Source: Duganella phyllosphaerae
Lineage (GTDB): Bacteria; Pseudomonadota; Gammaproteobacteria; Burkholderiales; Burkholderiaceae_D
Assembly (NCBI RefSeq): GCF_001758785.1
Contig: NZ_LROM01000077.1
Coordinates: 90,396-154,395 of the forward strand
Length of the DNA stretch: 64,000 bases
Direction: 5' to 3'
Part shown: positions 9,792-23,038 of the stretch, piece after piece
Layout of the letters: each line of letters starts with the position of its first letter
Position numbering within the stretch: position 1 is the first letter of the stretch
Position numbers and translations under genes: made by a program
Notes under the pieces: generated by a model
Seen by the model: the letters and a program-made list of their open reading frames with translations, nothing else
Told to the model about the DNA's origin: nothing
Databases searched by the model: none

Positions 9792-11845
9792 GCGCGGTCC
9801 GGCCGACAGCGCATCGCCCCGCTCAATTGACCAGTTCCATGGCCGCCCGGGTGTACGAGCACGACTGGGCTGCCACAGGCCTGGGCCACATCGCCGACTG
9901 GCCGCCCTCGCTGCGCGTGAGTGTGAACCTGATACTGGCCTCGGACTTCCCGTCCTGCCTGTTCTGGGGGCCGGACATGTTGATGATTTACAACGACGGT
10001 TACATGACGTTGATGGGCCAGAAGCCCGATGGCCTGGGCCGTCCGCTGGCCGAGGTCTGGAGCGAAGTGTGGGACGACATCGAGCCGATCCTCGACCGCG
10101 CCTGGCAGGGTAAATCCACCTTCATCGAGGATTTCCCGCTGATGGTCGACCGCGACGGCCAGATCAGGGAAGCCTTCTTCACCTTTTGCTACAGCCCGGT
10201 ACTGGACGAGCAGGGCGTCACCGTCGGCGTGCTCGACACGGTGGTGGAAACCACGGCCAAGGTACACGCCTTGCGCGATACGGCGCGCTATTCGGCCGCG
10301 CTCAAGGACGAGTTGCAGGTACTGACCCAGGACCGCGACCGGATCTGGCAGCTGTCCAGCGATGCGATGGCGCTGCTCGACAGCGACAACGGCGTGGCCG
10401 CCGTCAATCCTGCCTTTAGCCGCACCCTCGGCTGGCAAGAGGATGAACTGTCCGGCACCCCGGTGGCCGCGCTGATCCATCCGCTCGAACGCGATGTCGT
10501 GATCGGGCGCCTGGACGCCATTCGCCATGGCCAGGGCTCACCGAGGATCGAGGTGCGCCTGCGCCACAAGCGCGGCGAGTACATCTACATGGAGTGGACC
10601 AATGCGCTCAATGGCAACTTCCTGCTTGGCATCGGCCGCGATAGCACGGCCGAGCGGGCCGCTGCCGAGGCGTTGAAGCGAACCGAAGCAGCGCTGCACC
10701 AGGCCCGCAAGATGGAAGCGATGGGCAAGCTCACCGGCGGCGTCGCGCACGACTTCAACAACCTGCTGCAAGTCATCTCTGGCAACCTGCACTTGCTGTC
10801 GCACGTGGTGGCGGGCGACAGTCGTGGCCAGCGCTACGTCGACAGCGCACTGGGCGGGGTGCGGCGCGGGGCCCGGCTGGCCAGCTACCTGCTGGCCTTT
10901 GGCCGGCGCCAGGCGCTGGCGCCGCGCGTAATCAAGGTGGGCGCGCTGATCGCGGCCATGGACGACATGCTGGCCCGGTCGCTGGGCGAAACCATCGAGG
11001 TGGTGACCGTGATCCCGCCCGGCACCTGGAGCGCGCTGGTCGATACCGCGCAGGTGGAAAACGCCGTGCTCAACCTGTGCATCAATGGCCGCGACGCCAT
11101 GAACGGCAACGGCAGGCTGACCATCGAAGTGGCCAACGCCAGCCTCGACGAGCACTATGCGCAGCGCCACGCCGACGTCCAGCCCGGCCAGTACGTGCTG
11201 ATCGCGGTCACCGACACCGGCTGCGGCATGCCGCCCGAGGTGCTGGGGCAGGCGTTCGATCCGTTCTTTTCCACCAAGCCCGAAGGGCAGGGTACGGGAC
11301 TGGGACTGTCGATGGTATTCGGCTTCGTCAAGCAGTCTGGCGGCCATGTCAACATCTACAGCGAAGTGGGCAGCGGCACCACGGTCAAGCTCTACCTGCC
11401 GCGCTGCCTGGAAGAAGAGGATGCCTGTGTGGCGGAGCCCGAAGCCGGCGCCGTGGTAGGCGGCAACGAAACCGTGCTGGTGGTCGAAGACGACGAGGGC
11501 GTGCGCGAGACTGCCGTCGAATTGCTCAGGCAACTCGGCTACTCCGTGCTCAAGGCCGCCGACGCGACTGCCGCACTGAGCATCCTCGACAGCGGCATCG
11601 GCATCGACCTGCTGTTTACCGACGTGGTGATGCCTGGTCCGCTGCGCAGCACCGACCTGGTGCGGCTGGCGCGGCAGAAGACGCCCGGACTGGCCGTGCT
11701 CTACACCTCGGGTTACGCGGAAAACGCCATCGTCCACGGTGGCCGGCTCGAGCCCGGCGTGCAACTGCTGGGCAAACCGTATTCCCGCGAGGCGCTGGCG
11801 CGCAAGGTACGACAGGTGCTGACTGGGCCGGTCAAACCCGGCTAG
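9788..11845 (+). CDS. Hybrid sensor histidine kinase with PAS domains and C-terminal receiver
   Basis: This 685-residue protein has no membrane segment and so is probably a cytoplasmic sensor. Residues about 20-160 form a PAS/GAF-like sensor of the type with [20 protein letters not shown] second PAS lies at about 185-290, then a HisKA helix with phospho-acceptor His321 ([12 protein letters not shown]). The HATPase domain follows (CINGRDAM as N box, [21 protein letters not shown]). A receiver at about 565-680 has VVEDDEG, FTDVVMP and a KPY lysine. The HDFNNLL H-box is that of the FixL/NtrB-like group. The start overlaps the oxoprolinase stop (ATGA), implying translational coupling. The signal is unknown. 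Confidence 0.88.
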   Translation: MSAVRPTAHRPAQLTSSMAARVYEHDWAATGLGHIADWPPSLRVSVNLILASDFPSCLFWGPDMLMIYNDGYMTLMGQKPDGLGRPLAEVWSEVWDDIEPILDRAWQGKSTFIEDFPLMVDRDGQIREAFFTFCYSPVLDEQGVTVGVLDTVVETTAKVHALRDTARYSAALKDELQVLTQDRDRIWQLSSDAMALLDSDNGVAAVNPAFSRTLGWQEDELSGTPVAALIHPLERDVVIGRLDAIRHGQGSPRIEVRLRHKRGEYIYMEWTNALNGNFLLGIGRDSTAERAAAEALKRTEAALHQARKMEAMGKLTGGVAHDFNNLLQVISGNLHLLSHVVAGDSRGQRYVDSALGGVRRGARLASYLLAFGRRQALAPRVIKVGALIAAMDDMLARSLGETIEVVTVIPPGTWSALVDTAQVENAVLNLCINGRDAMNGNGRLTIEVANASLDEHYAQRHADVQPGQYVLIAVTDTGCGMPPEVLGQAFDPFFSTKPEGQGTGLGLSMVFGFVKQSGGHVNIYSEVGSGTTVKLYLPRCLEEEDACVAEPEAGAVVGGNETVLVVEDDEGVRETAVELLRQLGYSVLKAADATAALSILDSGIGIDLLFTDVVMPGPLRSTDLVRLARQKTPGLAVLYTSGYAENAIVHGGRLEPGVQLLGKPYSREALARKVRQVLTGPVKPG

Positions 11846-11856
11846 GCCGGGGTTGC

Positions 11857-13494
11857 CTAGGCCGATGTCGCGATACCGTACTTGCGCTGGGTGTGGTGGT
11901 ATTGCGCCAACAGCGCGTCCAGCGCCGGGTGGTGGGCGTCGATCTTGCGCATGCGCTCGAGCAGGTACGCGGCCTGTTCGGCCAGTGGCGCTTCCCAGCC
12001 CATGTCGTCGAGCTGCCTGAGGATGGCCGACGCGGCCGCCGGCAGCAGCGCCATATTGGCTGGCGCCTTGCGCAGGCCGGCGTTGAGGGTGTCCACCGCC
12101 GCGCGCAGGTCGCCCTCGGTGCTTTTCTGCGCCGCGTGCGCCAGCAGTTCGCCCACCTGCATCTTGATCTGTTCGCCCATCCCCTGGGCCAGGTCGTGGC
12201 GGCCCGCTTTTTCGAAGACCTCAACTGCATCGTCCATCGACACGCCGCTGTCGTCGTCATTCATCAGGTCCAGCATCACCGACGAAGCCTGCTGGTCGAG
12301 CTTGACGTTCAGGCAGCTCTGGATCAGGTCGAGTTTGAGCTCGCTCGACAGGCCGCGCGTGTTGGCCATGCCGTTGACGGCAGTGGTCAGTTCGGCTGCG
12401 GCGGCGGTCATATTGCCGGCCATTTGCTGCACCATGCCGGCGGCAATCGCCCGGCAGGTGTCGGTGTTGGCATTGTTGCGCAGCGAGCGCTCCATGTCGC
12501 GGATCACGCCGCCGGCCTGGTAGGCGTCGCCTTTTTTAACCAGCGTCTTGACCAGCTTGACGTGGTCCTCGGGGTCGCGGAACTCGGAATACTTGGCCTT
12601 GGTCACCACCTGCTTGAACGCCCGTTCGGCCACCCCGACGTCGCCAGTGGCGAACGCCACTTCGCCCAGGTGGCGCAGGCGGCGCACCATGTGCGGCGAA
12701 ATGTCCACCGCGTCTTCGAGCACCTTCTTGGCCGACTGCTGCTGGCCCAGCGCCTGCAGGGTGCGCGCCAACAAGTCGTAGGCGGCCATGAAGGTGGTGT
12801 GCTGTTGCAGCAGGTCGGTCAGGGTTTGCTGCGCTTCGACCAGCTTGCCCAGGCCGAACTGGCAGCGCGCCAGGCCCAGCTTGGCCCAGGCGGTAGGGCG
12901 GGTGAGCAAAATCGCCTGGTACACGAACTCGGCTTCGACCAGGTCGTCGATCGACACCAGCAGCTCGGCGCGCAGGCGCGCGTAGTCGGTGGCGTAGCGC
13001 GGGTTGGCTTGCTCCCCCTCCTTGCAGCCGGTGATCGCCTTGCGGATATTGCCGGCTGCTACATGCTGGTACACCGGCCAGAACACGTCGCGCCGCTCCA
13101 CCGCGCGGCGGATCCGCTGCAGCAGGGCATCCACGGTGAATGGCTTGAGCACGTAATCGGTAGGCGCGAGCTCCACCGCGCCGATCACGCGGCTGTACAC
13201 GCCCTCGGACGTGATCATCATGAAGATGCACCACGGCGGGATCAGGCGATGGTGGCGCAAATCTTCCAGCAGCTGCTGGCCGTCCTGGCCATTGTTTTCG
13301 CTGCCGTTACCCAGGTCGTACTCGCACAGCACGATGTCGAACTGGCGGCGGCTCAGCTGGCGGATGGCCGTGCCGGAACCCACCGCGTACTCGATACGGG
13401 TGATCTCGCACTGGTTCAGCATATTGTGCAGGCTGCCGCGCATGCCCGGGTTCGGGTCCACGATCAGTACCGACAACTCGCTATAGTCCGCCAT
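11857..13494 (-). CDS. Receiver-domain protein with C-terminal TPR repeats
   Basis: This 545-residue protein starts with a receiver fold (residues 7-125) followed by helical TPR-like repeats through about 130-540. The receiver keeps Asp13, Thr95 and Lys117 (YVLKPF). The residue at the phosphoacceptor position is Glu58 (IVLCEYDLG), where relatives I recall have Asp in CDYNLG. It may therefore be locked in an active-like state or not be phosphorylated. The start at 13494 gives a normal receiver N-terminus; upstream in-frame sequence is non-homologous. It converges on the hybrid kinase gene with 11 bases between stops. The TPR region suggests a scaffolding or protein-binding output rather than DNA binding. 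Confidence 0.82.
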   Translation of the reverse strand: MADYSELSVLIVDPNPGMRGSLHNMLNQCEITRIEYAVGSGTAIRQLSRRQFDIVLCEYDLGNGSENNGQDGQQLLEDLRHHRLIPPWCIFMMITSEGVYSRVIGAVELAPTDYVLKPFTVDALLQRIRRAVERRDVFWPVYQHVAAGNIRKAITGCKEGEQANPRYATDYARLRAELLVSIDDLVEAEFVYQAILLTRPTAWAKLGLARCQFGLGKLVEAQQTLTDLLQQHTTFMAAYDLLARTLQALGQQQSAKKVLEDAVDISPHMVRRLRHLGEVAFATGDVGVAERAFKQVVTKAKYSEFRDPEDHVKLVKTLVKKGDAYQAGGVIRDMERSLRNNANTDTCRAIAAGMVQQMAGNMTAAAAELTTAVNGMANTRGLSSELKLDLIQSCLNVKLDQQASSVMLDLMNDDDSGVSMDDAVEVFEKAGRHDLAQGMGEQIKMQVGELLAHAAQKSTEGDLRAAVDTLNAGLRKAPANMALLPAAASAILRQLDDMGWEAPLAEQAAYLLERMRKIDAHHPALDALLAQYHHTQRKYGIATSA

Positions 13495-13668
13495 GTTTCT
13501 TATCCATTCCAGGTTGTTCCCAGCATAACCGAAGGTCGGTGAAATGATGCGTTTTTGCATGGCACAAGTCACATTTTGGCGCGCCTCGGCCCCTAAACGT
13601 TGCTTGTGGAATACTTTGTCGCTGTCGGCAGCCGCATCCTGGTGCTGTATGGGGAGGGGCGGAACGGG

Positions 13669-13674
13669 TATAAT
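13669..13674 (+). promoter_or_regulatory. -10 box upstream of purL
   Basis: A perfect TATAAT lies about 95 bases before the purL ATG, in the 274-base gap between two divergent genes. No good -35 hexamer is found 16-18 bases upstream, so it may need an activator. The predicted leader is about 85-90 nucleotides and I see no riboswitch fold in it. Confidence 0.45.
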
Positions 13675-13768
13675 GCGCGCAAAAGGAATTCTGCAAGCCC
13701 ATGCCTGTGTTTCAATTTCGCTGTCTACCTTTAATCCGCAGCCACGCTGCATCAACTACTCTTCCATC

Positions 13769-17779
<4,011 letters not shown>

Positions 17780-17800
17780 ACAGTATTAGTCGTTCCTGAA

Positions 17801-17835
17801 AGCCGGGCCCTGCGCAAGCAGTGGCCCGGCTTTTT
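17801..17835 (+). terminator. Rho-independent terminator of purL
   Basis: Two perfect 9-base arms, AGCCGGGCC (17801-17809) and GGCCCGGCT (17823-17831), enclose a 13-base loop and run directly into TTTTT. It lies 22 bases after the purL stop. Confidence 0.9.
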
Positions 17836-17866
17836 GTCATCGGTTATTAACACTGCACTCTAATCC

Positions 17867-17961
17867 GTCATTCCCGCGAACGCGGGGATCCATAGAACGC
17901 GTGAAGAATGGGCCGCGCGGTGTGCTTGCTCAGCATGGATCCCCGCGTTCACGAGGATGAC
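17867..17961. repeat. REPIN-like / dRS3-like palindromic repeat, copy 2
   Basis: This 95-base element has near-perfect inverted ends: 17867-17891 (GTCATTCCCGCG...) and 17937-17961 (...CGAGGATGAC). It shares the GTCATTCCCGCG start and the ATCCATAGAACGCGTGA block with the element at 4273-4357. It could fold into a long hairpin. Together with the two terminators it fills the 325-base gene-free stretch 17780-18104; I see no gene there. Confidence 0.8.
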
Positions 17962-18045
17962 GGGCTCGGAGGATTGCGCCAGAGTTTGGCATCTTCAAGC
18001 TGACATCTGGCTGTGCTGCCGCAGCATGAAGCCGGTAAACGACAA

Positions 18046-18070
18046 CGCCCGGCACAAGGCCGGGCGCTTT
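18046..18070. terminator. Terminator-like hairpin after the first parvulin gene
   Basis: CGCCCGGC (18046-18053) pairs with GCCGGGCG (18059-18066) around a 5-base loop. A CTTTT follows on the plus strand; on the minus strand, the direction of the parvulin gene ending at 18105, the trailing sequence is only moderately T-rich (TTGT). It may act in both directions. Confidence 0.6.
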
Positions 18071-18104
18071 TACATCAAGGCAGCCTCACGCTGCCCGGTT
18101 CAAC

Positions 18105-18884
18105 TTACTGAACCTTGGCTTTCTTTTGCAGCTCGTCGCGGTACGCGGCGATTTTGCCTTGCTGCATCTGTTGGGCGATCTGGCCCTTGACCTGGTCGAA
18201 CGGTGGGAACTGGGCATCGCGTGGCGCTTCGTCCAGCTTGATCACGTGGTAGCCGAACTCGGTCTTGACCGGGGTTTCGGTGATCGCACCTGGTTTCAGG
18301 GCGACCATCGCATCGGCGAATGGCTTGACCAGCTTGCCTGGCGACATCCAGCCCAAATCGCCACCATTGTTGGCGGAACCGTCTTTCGATACCTTGGCCA
18401 GTTCTTCGAACTTACCGCCGGCTTTCAGCTTGGCGATAATGTCCTTGGCTTCCTGTTCGGTGGTCACCAGGATATGGCGCGAGTGATATTCCTTGCCGCC
18501 GTTGGCTGCCTTGTATTTGTCGTACTCGGCCTTGATATCGGCATCCTTGACCGGATTCTTTTTCACATAATCGGCCAGCATGGCGTTGATGATAATGCTC
18601 TGGCTGGCGTTATCGATGGCGGCTTTGACGTCAGCCTTGTTGCCATAACCTTGTTTATTCGCCTCCTGCAGCATCACTTCGCGGCCGATCAGTTCTTTCT
18701 TGACCATTTCGCGCAATTGCGGGCTGTCAGGTTGCTGGCCTTGAGCTACGACCTGTTTGACCATTTGGTCTGCCTTGGCGGCCGGAATGGCTTTGCCATT
18801 GACGGTCGCGAGGTTTTGCGCAAAAGCGGGCACTGCAGCAACAGCGAGCATGGCTAACAACAGACGGGCTGGTTTCAACATCAT
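18105..18884 (-). CDS. Periplasmic parvulin-type peptidyl-prolyl isomerase (PpiC/SurA-like), copy 1
   Basis: This 259-residue protein has a signal peptide (LLLAMLAVAAVPAFAQ) and a SurA/PpiC layout. An N-terminal helical chaperone region covers about 25-130, and a parvulin domain about 132-225 has EYHSRHILV, GGDLGWMSPGKLVKPF and EFGYHVIKLDE. Such proteins isomerise Xaa-Pro bonds and help fold exported proteins. It is a close paralogue of the gene just upstream (18983-19765), with the same order, length and many identical motifs, and so is a tandem duplication. Translation could start at 18884 or at the adjacent ATG at 18881. Confidence 0.92.
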   Translation of the reverse strand: MMLKPARLLLAMLAVAAVPAFAQNLATVNGKAIPAAKADQMVKQVVAQGQQPDSPQLREMVKKELIGREVMLQEANKQGYGNKADVKAAIDNASQSIIINAMLADYVKKNPVKDADIKAEYDKYKAANGGKEYHSRHILVTTEQEAKDIIAKLKAGGKFEELAKVSKDGSANNGGDLGWMSPGKLVKPFADAMVALKPGAITETPVKTEFGYHVIKLDEAPRDAQFPPFDQVKGQIAQQMQQGKIAAYRDELQKKAKVQ

Positions 18885-18944
18885 TATCTAAATCCTTTAA
18901 AAGCTTGAAATTGCACTTGGACGCGCATATTACCAACTTGAAAT

Positions 18945-18970
18945 GAGAAACGGCGCCCCGTAGGGCGCCG
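18945..18970 (-). terminator. Terminator between the two parvulin genes
   Basis: CGGCGCCC and GGGCGCCG arms (18951-18970) surround a 4-base loop. On the minus strand they run into TTTCTC just past the stop of the upstream parvulin gene (18983). This could reduce read-through into the second copy. Confidence 0.65.
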
Positions 18971-18982
18971 CCTTGCAGAACA

Positions 18983-19765
18983 TTACTGCACTTTTGCTTT
19001 TTTAACCAGTTCTTCCTGGTAAGCTTGAACTTTCTTCTGCATCAGGCCTTCTTGTACCTGGCCTTTGACTTCTTCCAGCGGCGGCAGTTTCACGGCGCGG
19101 GTGTCGTCGACCTTGATCACGTGCCAGCCGTTAGGGGTTTGCACCGGCTTCTCGGTCACGCCACCTTTTTGCAGGTTGACGAAAGCTGCCGAGAATACTG
19201 GTGGGAACGACGATGGGGTAGCCCAGTCCAGGTCGCCGCCGTTGGCAGCCGAACCGGTGTCTTTCGACTGCTTGGCCAGATCTTCGAACTTGGCGCCGCC
19301 TTTGAGCTTGGCGATGACGTCGTTGGCTTCGGCCTCGGTCGCCAGCAGGATGTGACGCACGTGATACTCTTTTTCGGCCGAAGCGGCAGCCACGGCTTTG
19401 TCGTACTCGGCCTTGACGTCGGCATCCGAGACCGGGTTTTTCTTGACGTAGTCGCCTACCAGCGCATTGGTGATGATGGCCTGGCGGGCGTTTTCGATCT
19501 GATCTTTGACGGCAGGGTTTTTGCCGTAGCCTTGTTTTTCGGCTTCTTGCATCATGACTTCACGACCGATCAGGTCCTTCTTGATCAGCTCGCGCAACTG
19601 TGGCGAATCCGGCTGCTGGCCTTGGGCGACGACTTGCTTGACGACAGCGTCAACACGCGAGCTCGGGATGGCTTTGCCATTAACAACGGCAACATTTTGT
19701 GCAAAAGCAGGTACGGCGGCAACGGCGAGCAGTGCAATCAGCAAACGGGCTGGCTTGAAAGTCAT
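18983..19765 (-). CDS. Periplasmic parvulin-type peptidyl-prolyl isomerase (PpiC/SurA-like), copy 2
   Basis: This 260-residue exported parvulin has a signal peptide ending near VPAFAQ, a helical N-terminal region and a parvulin domain with EYHVRHILLATE, GGDLDWATPSSF and PNGWHVIKVDD. It closely matches the neighbouring copy at 18105-18884 and comes first in the direction of transcription. It lies 134 bases downstream of bolA, in an order (yciB, bolA, parvulin) that I recall as common in betaproteobacteria. The GWHVIK and GDLDW changes show that the two copies have diverged and may have different clients. Confidence 0.92.
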   Translation of the reverse strand: MTFKPARLLIALLAVAAVPAFAQNVAVVNGKAIPSSRVDAVVKQVVAQGQQPDSPQLRELIKKDLIGREVMMQEAEKQGYGKNPAVKDQIENARQAIITNALVGDYVKKNPVSDADVKAEYDKAVAAASAEKEYHVRHILLATEAEANDVIAKLKGGAKFEDLAKQSKDTGSAANGGDLDWATPSSFPPVFSAAFVNLQKGGVTEKPVQTPNGWHVIKVDDTRAVKLPPLEEVKGQVQEGLMQKKVQAYQEELVKKAKVQ

Positions 19766-19899
19766 TATTAATTCCTGTAGGGGGAAGATTTAGCGAAAAC
19801 CGGAGGAGGGAGTAAGAGTTGCTATCTGTCTTTTATTCAGCTTTTGTGTTCGAATATTTTCTGAGACCTATAGCCTGGTTCCACCCCACCGGCACAACA

Positions 19900-20172
19900 T
19901 CATACTTCGGACGGAGCCAATGCAGTAATGGCCAATGCATGAATTTCTTTATGCATCATATCGTTCACGGAATCATACACGAGTCGATGTCTTGTGACGA
20001 GTCTCTGCCCTTCAAATTGTAACGAAACGATTCTGACGCTGTAATGTCCACCGCCGGAGGCGGCGCCAGCATGGCCGGCGTGCAAATGGGAGTCGTCGTC
20101 GAGTGTCAATTGAAGCGGGGACAAGGCCGCTTCCAGCTTGCTGCGGATGCGCTCGATACGGGTTTCGGTCAT
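19900..20172 (-). CDS. bolA: BolA-family protein
   Basis: This 90-residue protein has the BolA fold: a helix (RIERIRSKLEAALSP), then strands with DDDSHLHAGHAGA, HYSVRIVSLQFEG and RLVTRHRLVYDSV, then HKEIHALAITALAP. The histidines of HLHAGHAG and the late HxLxI segment are the usual Fe-S/glutaredoxin contact residues. BolA proteins act with monothiol glutaredoxins in iron-sulfur trafficking and stress physiology. Its ATG overlaps the stop of yciB (ATGA), so the two are translationally coupled. Confidence 0.93.
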   Translation of the reverse strand: MTETRIERIRSKLEAALSPLQLTLDDDSHLHAGHAGAASGGGHYSVRIVSLQFEGQRLVTRHRLVYDSVNDMMHKEIHALAITALAPSEV

Positions 20173-20798
20173 GCTTGCTCCTTCATGTGGCGCGAGAGGT
20201 AAACGGTCTGGCCGATGATGAACACGAACATCAACGCGGTGGTGCCGAACATTTTAAAATTGACCCAGGCATCGGTGTTACCTTTGAACAGCACAAAAGC
20301 CACGTACCAGTTGAGTACGCCCATCACGGTAAAAAAGGCGATCCAGGCCAGGTTGATACGGGTCCAGCCCGCATCGGGCAGTTCGACGAATTCGCTCATC
20401 GACTTGCGCATCAGGTTTTTCTTGAAGACCAGGTCGCTGACCAGCAGGCCGACGGCGAATGACCAATAGACGATGCTCAGCTTCCATTTGACGAAGGCTT
20501 CATCGTGCAGGTAGATGGTGAGGCCGCCAAAGAACACGAACATGGCCAGGGAAAACCACATCACTCCTTCGACCTTACGCCCGCGCACTTTCAGGTAAGC
20601 GATCTGCAGCACCGTGGCCAGGATGCCGACCACCGTGGCCAGCACGATGGGGGCCTGGTCCGGCGTCACACTGCCACCTGAAATGATGCTGCCCAGGTAG
20701 GTGTTGGTAAACACCTGCGCTGCTTCGGCATGCATGCCGGCCAGCTTGTAGGCGGCAAAGAAGAGGATGACCGGGAATAAGTCGAACAGGAATTTCAT
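20169..20798 (-). CDS. yciB: Inner-membrane septation protein A, YciB/IspZ family
   Basis: This 209-residue protein has five or six hydrophobic segments and begins MKFLFDLFPVILFFAAYK, the typical YciB start. YciB is an inner-membrane protein linked to cell-envelope synthesis and division in enterobacteria and to intracellular spread in Shigella. It lies 16 bases after msrB and overlaps bolA at its 3' end, inside a tight minus-strand operon. Confidence 0.94.
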   Translation of the reverse strand: MKFLFDLFPVILFFAAYKLAGMHAEAAQVFTNTYLGSIISGGSVTPDQAPIVLATVVGILATVLQIAYLKVRGRKVEGVMWFSLAMFVFFGGLTIYLHDEAFVKWKLSIVYWSFAVGLLVSDLVFKKNLMRKSMSEFVELPDAGWTRINLAWIAFFTVMGVLNWYVAFVLFKGNTDAWVNFKMFGTTALMFVFIIGQTVYLSRHMKEQA

Positions 20799-20814
20799 GG
20801 TGCCTCAATATCTT

Positions 20815-21213
20815 TTAATCTTGTGGATCGAACCGCAGCGACGCCGAGTTGATGCAATAACGCAGGCCGGTCGGCGGCGGTCCGTCCGGGAACACGTGTC
20901 CCAGGTGGGCGTCGCACACGGCGCACAGAATTTCGGTGCGCAGCATACCATGGGTGCGGTCGGTTTTCTCGATCACGTTGGCAGGATCGATGGCCTCGAA
21001 GTAGCTGGGCCAGCCGCAACCGGAATCGAACTTGGTGTCGGAAGTAAACAGCGGCGTGTTGCAGCACACGCAAGTATACGTCCCGTGTTCGTGGTGATCC
21101 CAGAATTTGCCGGTAAAGGCGCGCTCGGTAGCGGCGTGGCGGGTGACTTCATATTCCATTGGATCGAGCATGGCGCGCCATTCGGCGTCGGACTTGGTGA
21201 CTTTATTGGTCAT
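20815..21213 (-). CDS. msrB: Peptide methionine (R)-S-oxide reductase MsrB
   Basis: This 132-residue MsrB reduces methionine-R-sulfoxide in proteins. It has both zinc CxxC pairs (in TCVCCNTPL and [10 protein letters not shown]), the GCGWPSYF block, and the catalytic Cys in RYCINSASL near the C-terminus. It has no signal peptide, so it is cytoplasmic. It sits 14 bases downstream of selO and 16 upstream of yciB. The link to SelO, which modifies proteins under redox stress, makes functional sense. Confidence 0.96.
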   Translation of the reverse strand: MTNKVTKSDAEWRAMLDPMEYEVTRHAATERAFTGKFWDHHEHGTYTCVCCNTPLFTSDTKFDSGCGWPSYFEAIDPANVIEKTDRTHGMLRTEILCAVCDAHLGHVFPDGPPPTGLRYCINSASLRFDPQD

Positions 21214-21227
21214 GGCTTAGATCTTTC

Positions 21228-22724
21228 TTAAGAAGAACAACTCACTTCGAGATGGCTGGCCCAGTCGGGCGGCAAGGCGGCGTATTGGTCGTGCTCGGGC
21301 TGTTCGTCGTACGGGTGCTGCAAGATGGCCAGCAATTTTTCGACTTCCGAATAGTCGTGCTGCTGCGCCTTGTCGATGGCCACCTGGGCCAGGTAATTGC
21401 GTAGCACGTATTTGGGGTTGATTCGGTTCATCGCAAGCTGGCGGTCGCCATCGACGCTGTGCTCGGCCTGCAATCGCTGGCGATATTGCCGGGCCCACGC
21501 ATCGAAGGCGGCGCGGTCGATGAACAGGTCGCGCAGCGGTTCGTCACCGCTGGCGTCCTGCGACTTGAGGCCACCGAGGCGGCGGAAGAACTGGGTAAAG
21601 TCCACGCCTGGCAGCATGGCGAACATGCCGTCGAACAGGGCGCGGTCGGCGTCGGCGTGGGCGTCGAGTTGCGTCAGGCCCAGCTTGGCGTGCAGCAGTT
21701 CGTCGAGCTTGGCCGCAAAGGCTGGCTGGTACACGTCGAGCGCCGCCTGTGCGTCTTCCGGCTCGCCGATCAGCGGCAGCAGGGCCTGGGCCAGCGCGTA
21801 GCAATTCCAATGGCCAACCTGCGGCTGGTTCGAATACGCATAGCGGCCTTGCTGGTCGGTATGGTTGCAGATGTGATCTGCGTCGAATGCTTCCATGAAG
21901 CCGAACGGACCGTAATCGATGGTCAGGCCCAGGATCGACATATTGTCGGTGTTCATCACGCCGTGCATGAAGCCCACCGCTTGCCACTGTGCAATCATGT
22001 GCGCGGTGCGGCGCGTCACTTGCTCGAGCAGGCCCTGGTAGGGATTGTCGCTGGCGCGTAGTTCTGGGTAAAAATGGTCGATCACGTAGTCGGCCAGGAT
22101 TTTCAATTGGTCGTTCTGCTTGCGGTAGTACCAGTGCTCAAACGAGCCGAAGCGCACAAAGCTGGGCGCCAAGCGCACCACGACAGCGGCGGTTTCTACC
22201 GTCTCGCGCATCACGCCCTGGTTGGAACCGGCAATCGACAGCGCGCGCGACGTGGGGATGCCGAGGCCATGCATGGCTTCCGAGCACAGGAATTCACGGA
22301 TCGACGAGCGCAGCACGGCGCGACCGTCGCCCATGCGCGAGTAGGGCGTCTGGCCGGCGCCTTTCCATTGCAGCTCCAGCGGACCCTGCGGGGTGGCGGC
22401 GGCGCCGAACAGGATGGCGCGGCCGTCGCCGAGCTGGCCGGCCCACACGCCGAACTGGTGGCCTGAATACACGGCCGCCAGTGGTTGCGCCTGTTCCGGC
22501 ACGGCATTGCCGACCAGGACGTCGAGACTGTCCGCCACCTGCTGCGGCGTGAGGCCGATCAGTTGCGCGGCCGCCGGGCTCACCGCTACCAGGTAGGGCG
22601 AGGGCAGGGGCGTGGGCATCAGCCTGGTATAGAACGCGGGCGGCAAGGACGCAAAAGAATTGTCCAGCGGCAGCGAGGTCAGATTGGTAGCGATGATGGT
22701 TCCTGTGAAGAGCACCTGGCCCAT
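21228..22724 (-). CDS. selO: Protein adenylyltransferase SelO (YdiU)
   Basis: This 498-residue pseudokinase-fold protein transfers AMP to Ser, Thr or Tyr of target proteins. It has [41 protein letters not shown] and the metal-binding [12 protein letters not shown] segment, followed by [13 protein letters not shown]. The protein ends CSS, with Cys at the position of selenocysteine in eukaryotic SELENOO; in E. coli this Cys forms a regulatory disulfide with the Cys of the ICNH segment. The first 15 or so residues are less certain because no clear ribosome site fixes the start. It is the first gene of the selO-msrB-yciB-bolA run. Confidence 0.95.
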   Translation of the reverse strand: MGQVLFTGTIIATNLTSLPLDNSFASLPPAFYTRLMPTPLPSPYLVAVSPAAAQLIGLTPQQVADSLDVLVGNAVPEQAQPLAAVYSGHQFGVWAGQLGDGRAILFGAAATPQGPLELQWKGAGQTPYSRMGDGRAVLRSSIREFLCSEAMHGLGIPTSRALSIAGSNQGVMRETVETAAVVVRLAPSFVRFGSFEHWYYRKQNDQLKILADYVIDHFYPELRASDNPYQGLLEQVTRRTAHMIAQWQAVGFMHGVMNTDNMSILGLTIDYGPFGFMEAFDADHICNHTDQQGRYAYSNQPQVGHWNCYALAQALLPLIGEPEDAQAALDVYQPAFAAKLDELLHAKLGLTQLDAHADADRALFDGMFAMLPGVDFTQFFRRLGGLKSQDASGDEPLRDLFIDRAAFDAWARQYRQRLQAEHSVDGDRQLAMNRINPKYVLRNYLAQVAIDKAQQHDYSEVEKLLAILQHPYDEQPEHDQYAALPPDWASHLEVSCSS

Positions 22725-22958
22725 GGGCCGGAAAGCGCGATTTTACCGCAGCGTGGGCAAGCGCGTAGCGTGCATGCATGGACGAAGCGCGATCGGCGCG
22801 CACTGAGCGCACTGTCGGCCCGCGTGGCGCGAAAAATACAAATAGTCGTCTTACTCGCAGCGCAGAAAATCGCCGGCAAACCCGCGCCAGCCCTTGCGAA
22901 CAGCAATATTGCGCAAACCTCAACTAGCTAATAGTAAGTTACTTCATTCATAAATTGA

Positions 22959-22988
22959 TTGACGGTAATAAGTATTTACCCGTAAATT
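22959..22988 (+). promoter_or_regulatory. Candidate sigma-70 promoter for the chemoreceptor gene
   Basis: In the 314-base gap between the divergent selO and chemoreceptor genes (22725-23038), the AT-rich stretch near 22920-22990 holds TTGACG (22959-22964) and TAAATT (22983-22988), 18 bases apart. No flagellar sigma-28 motif was seen. Otherwise I see nothing in this gap beyond presumed promoters. Confidence 0.4.
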
Positions 22989-23038
22989 ATTGCTTTGCAG
23001 CATTTCTTCGACTTCGCGCCCAGCGCTCCAGGACCCCC

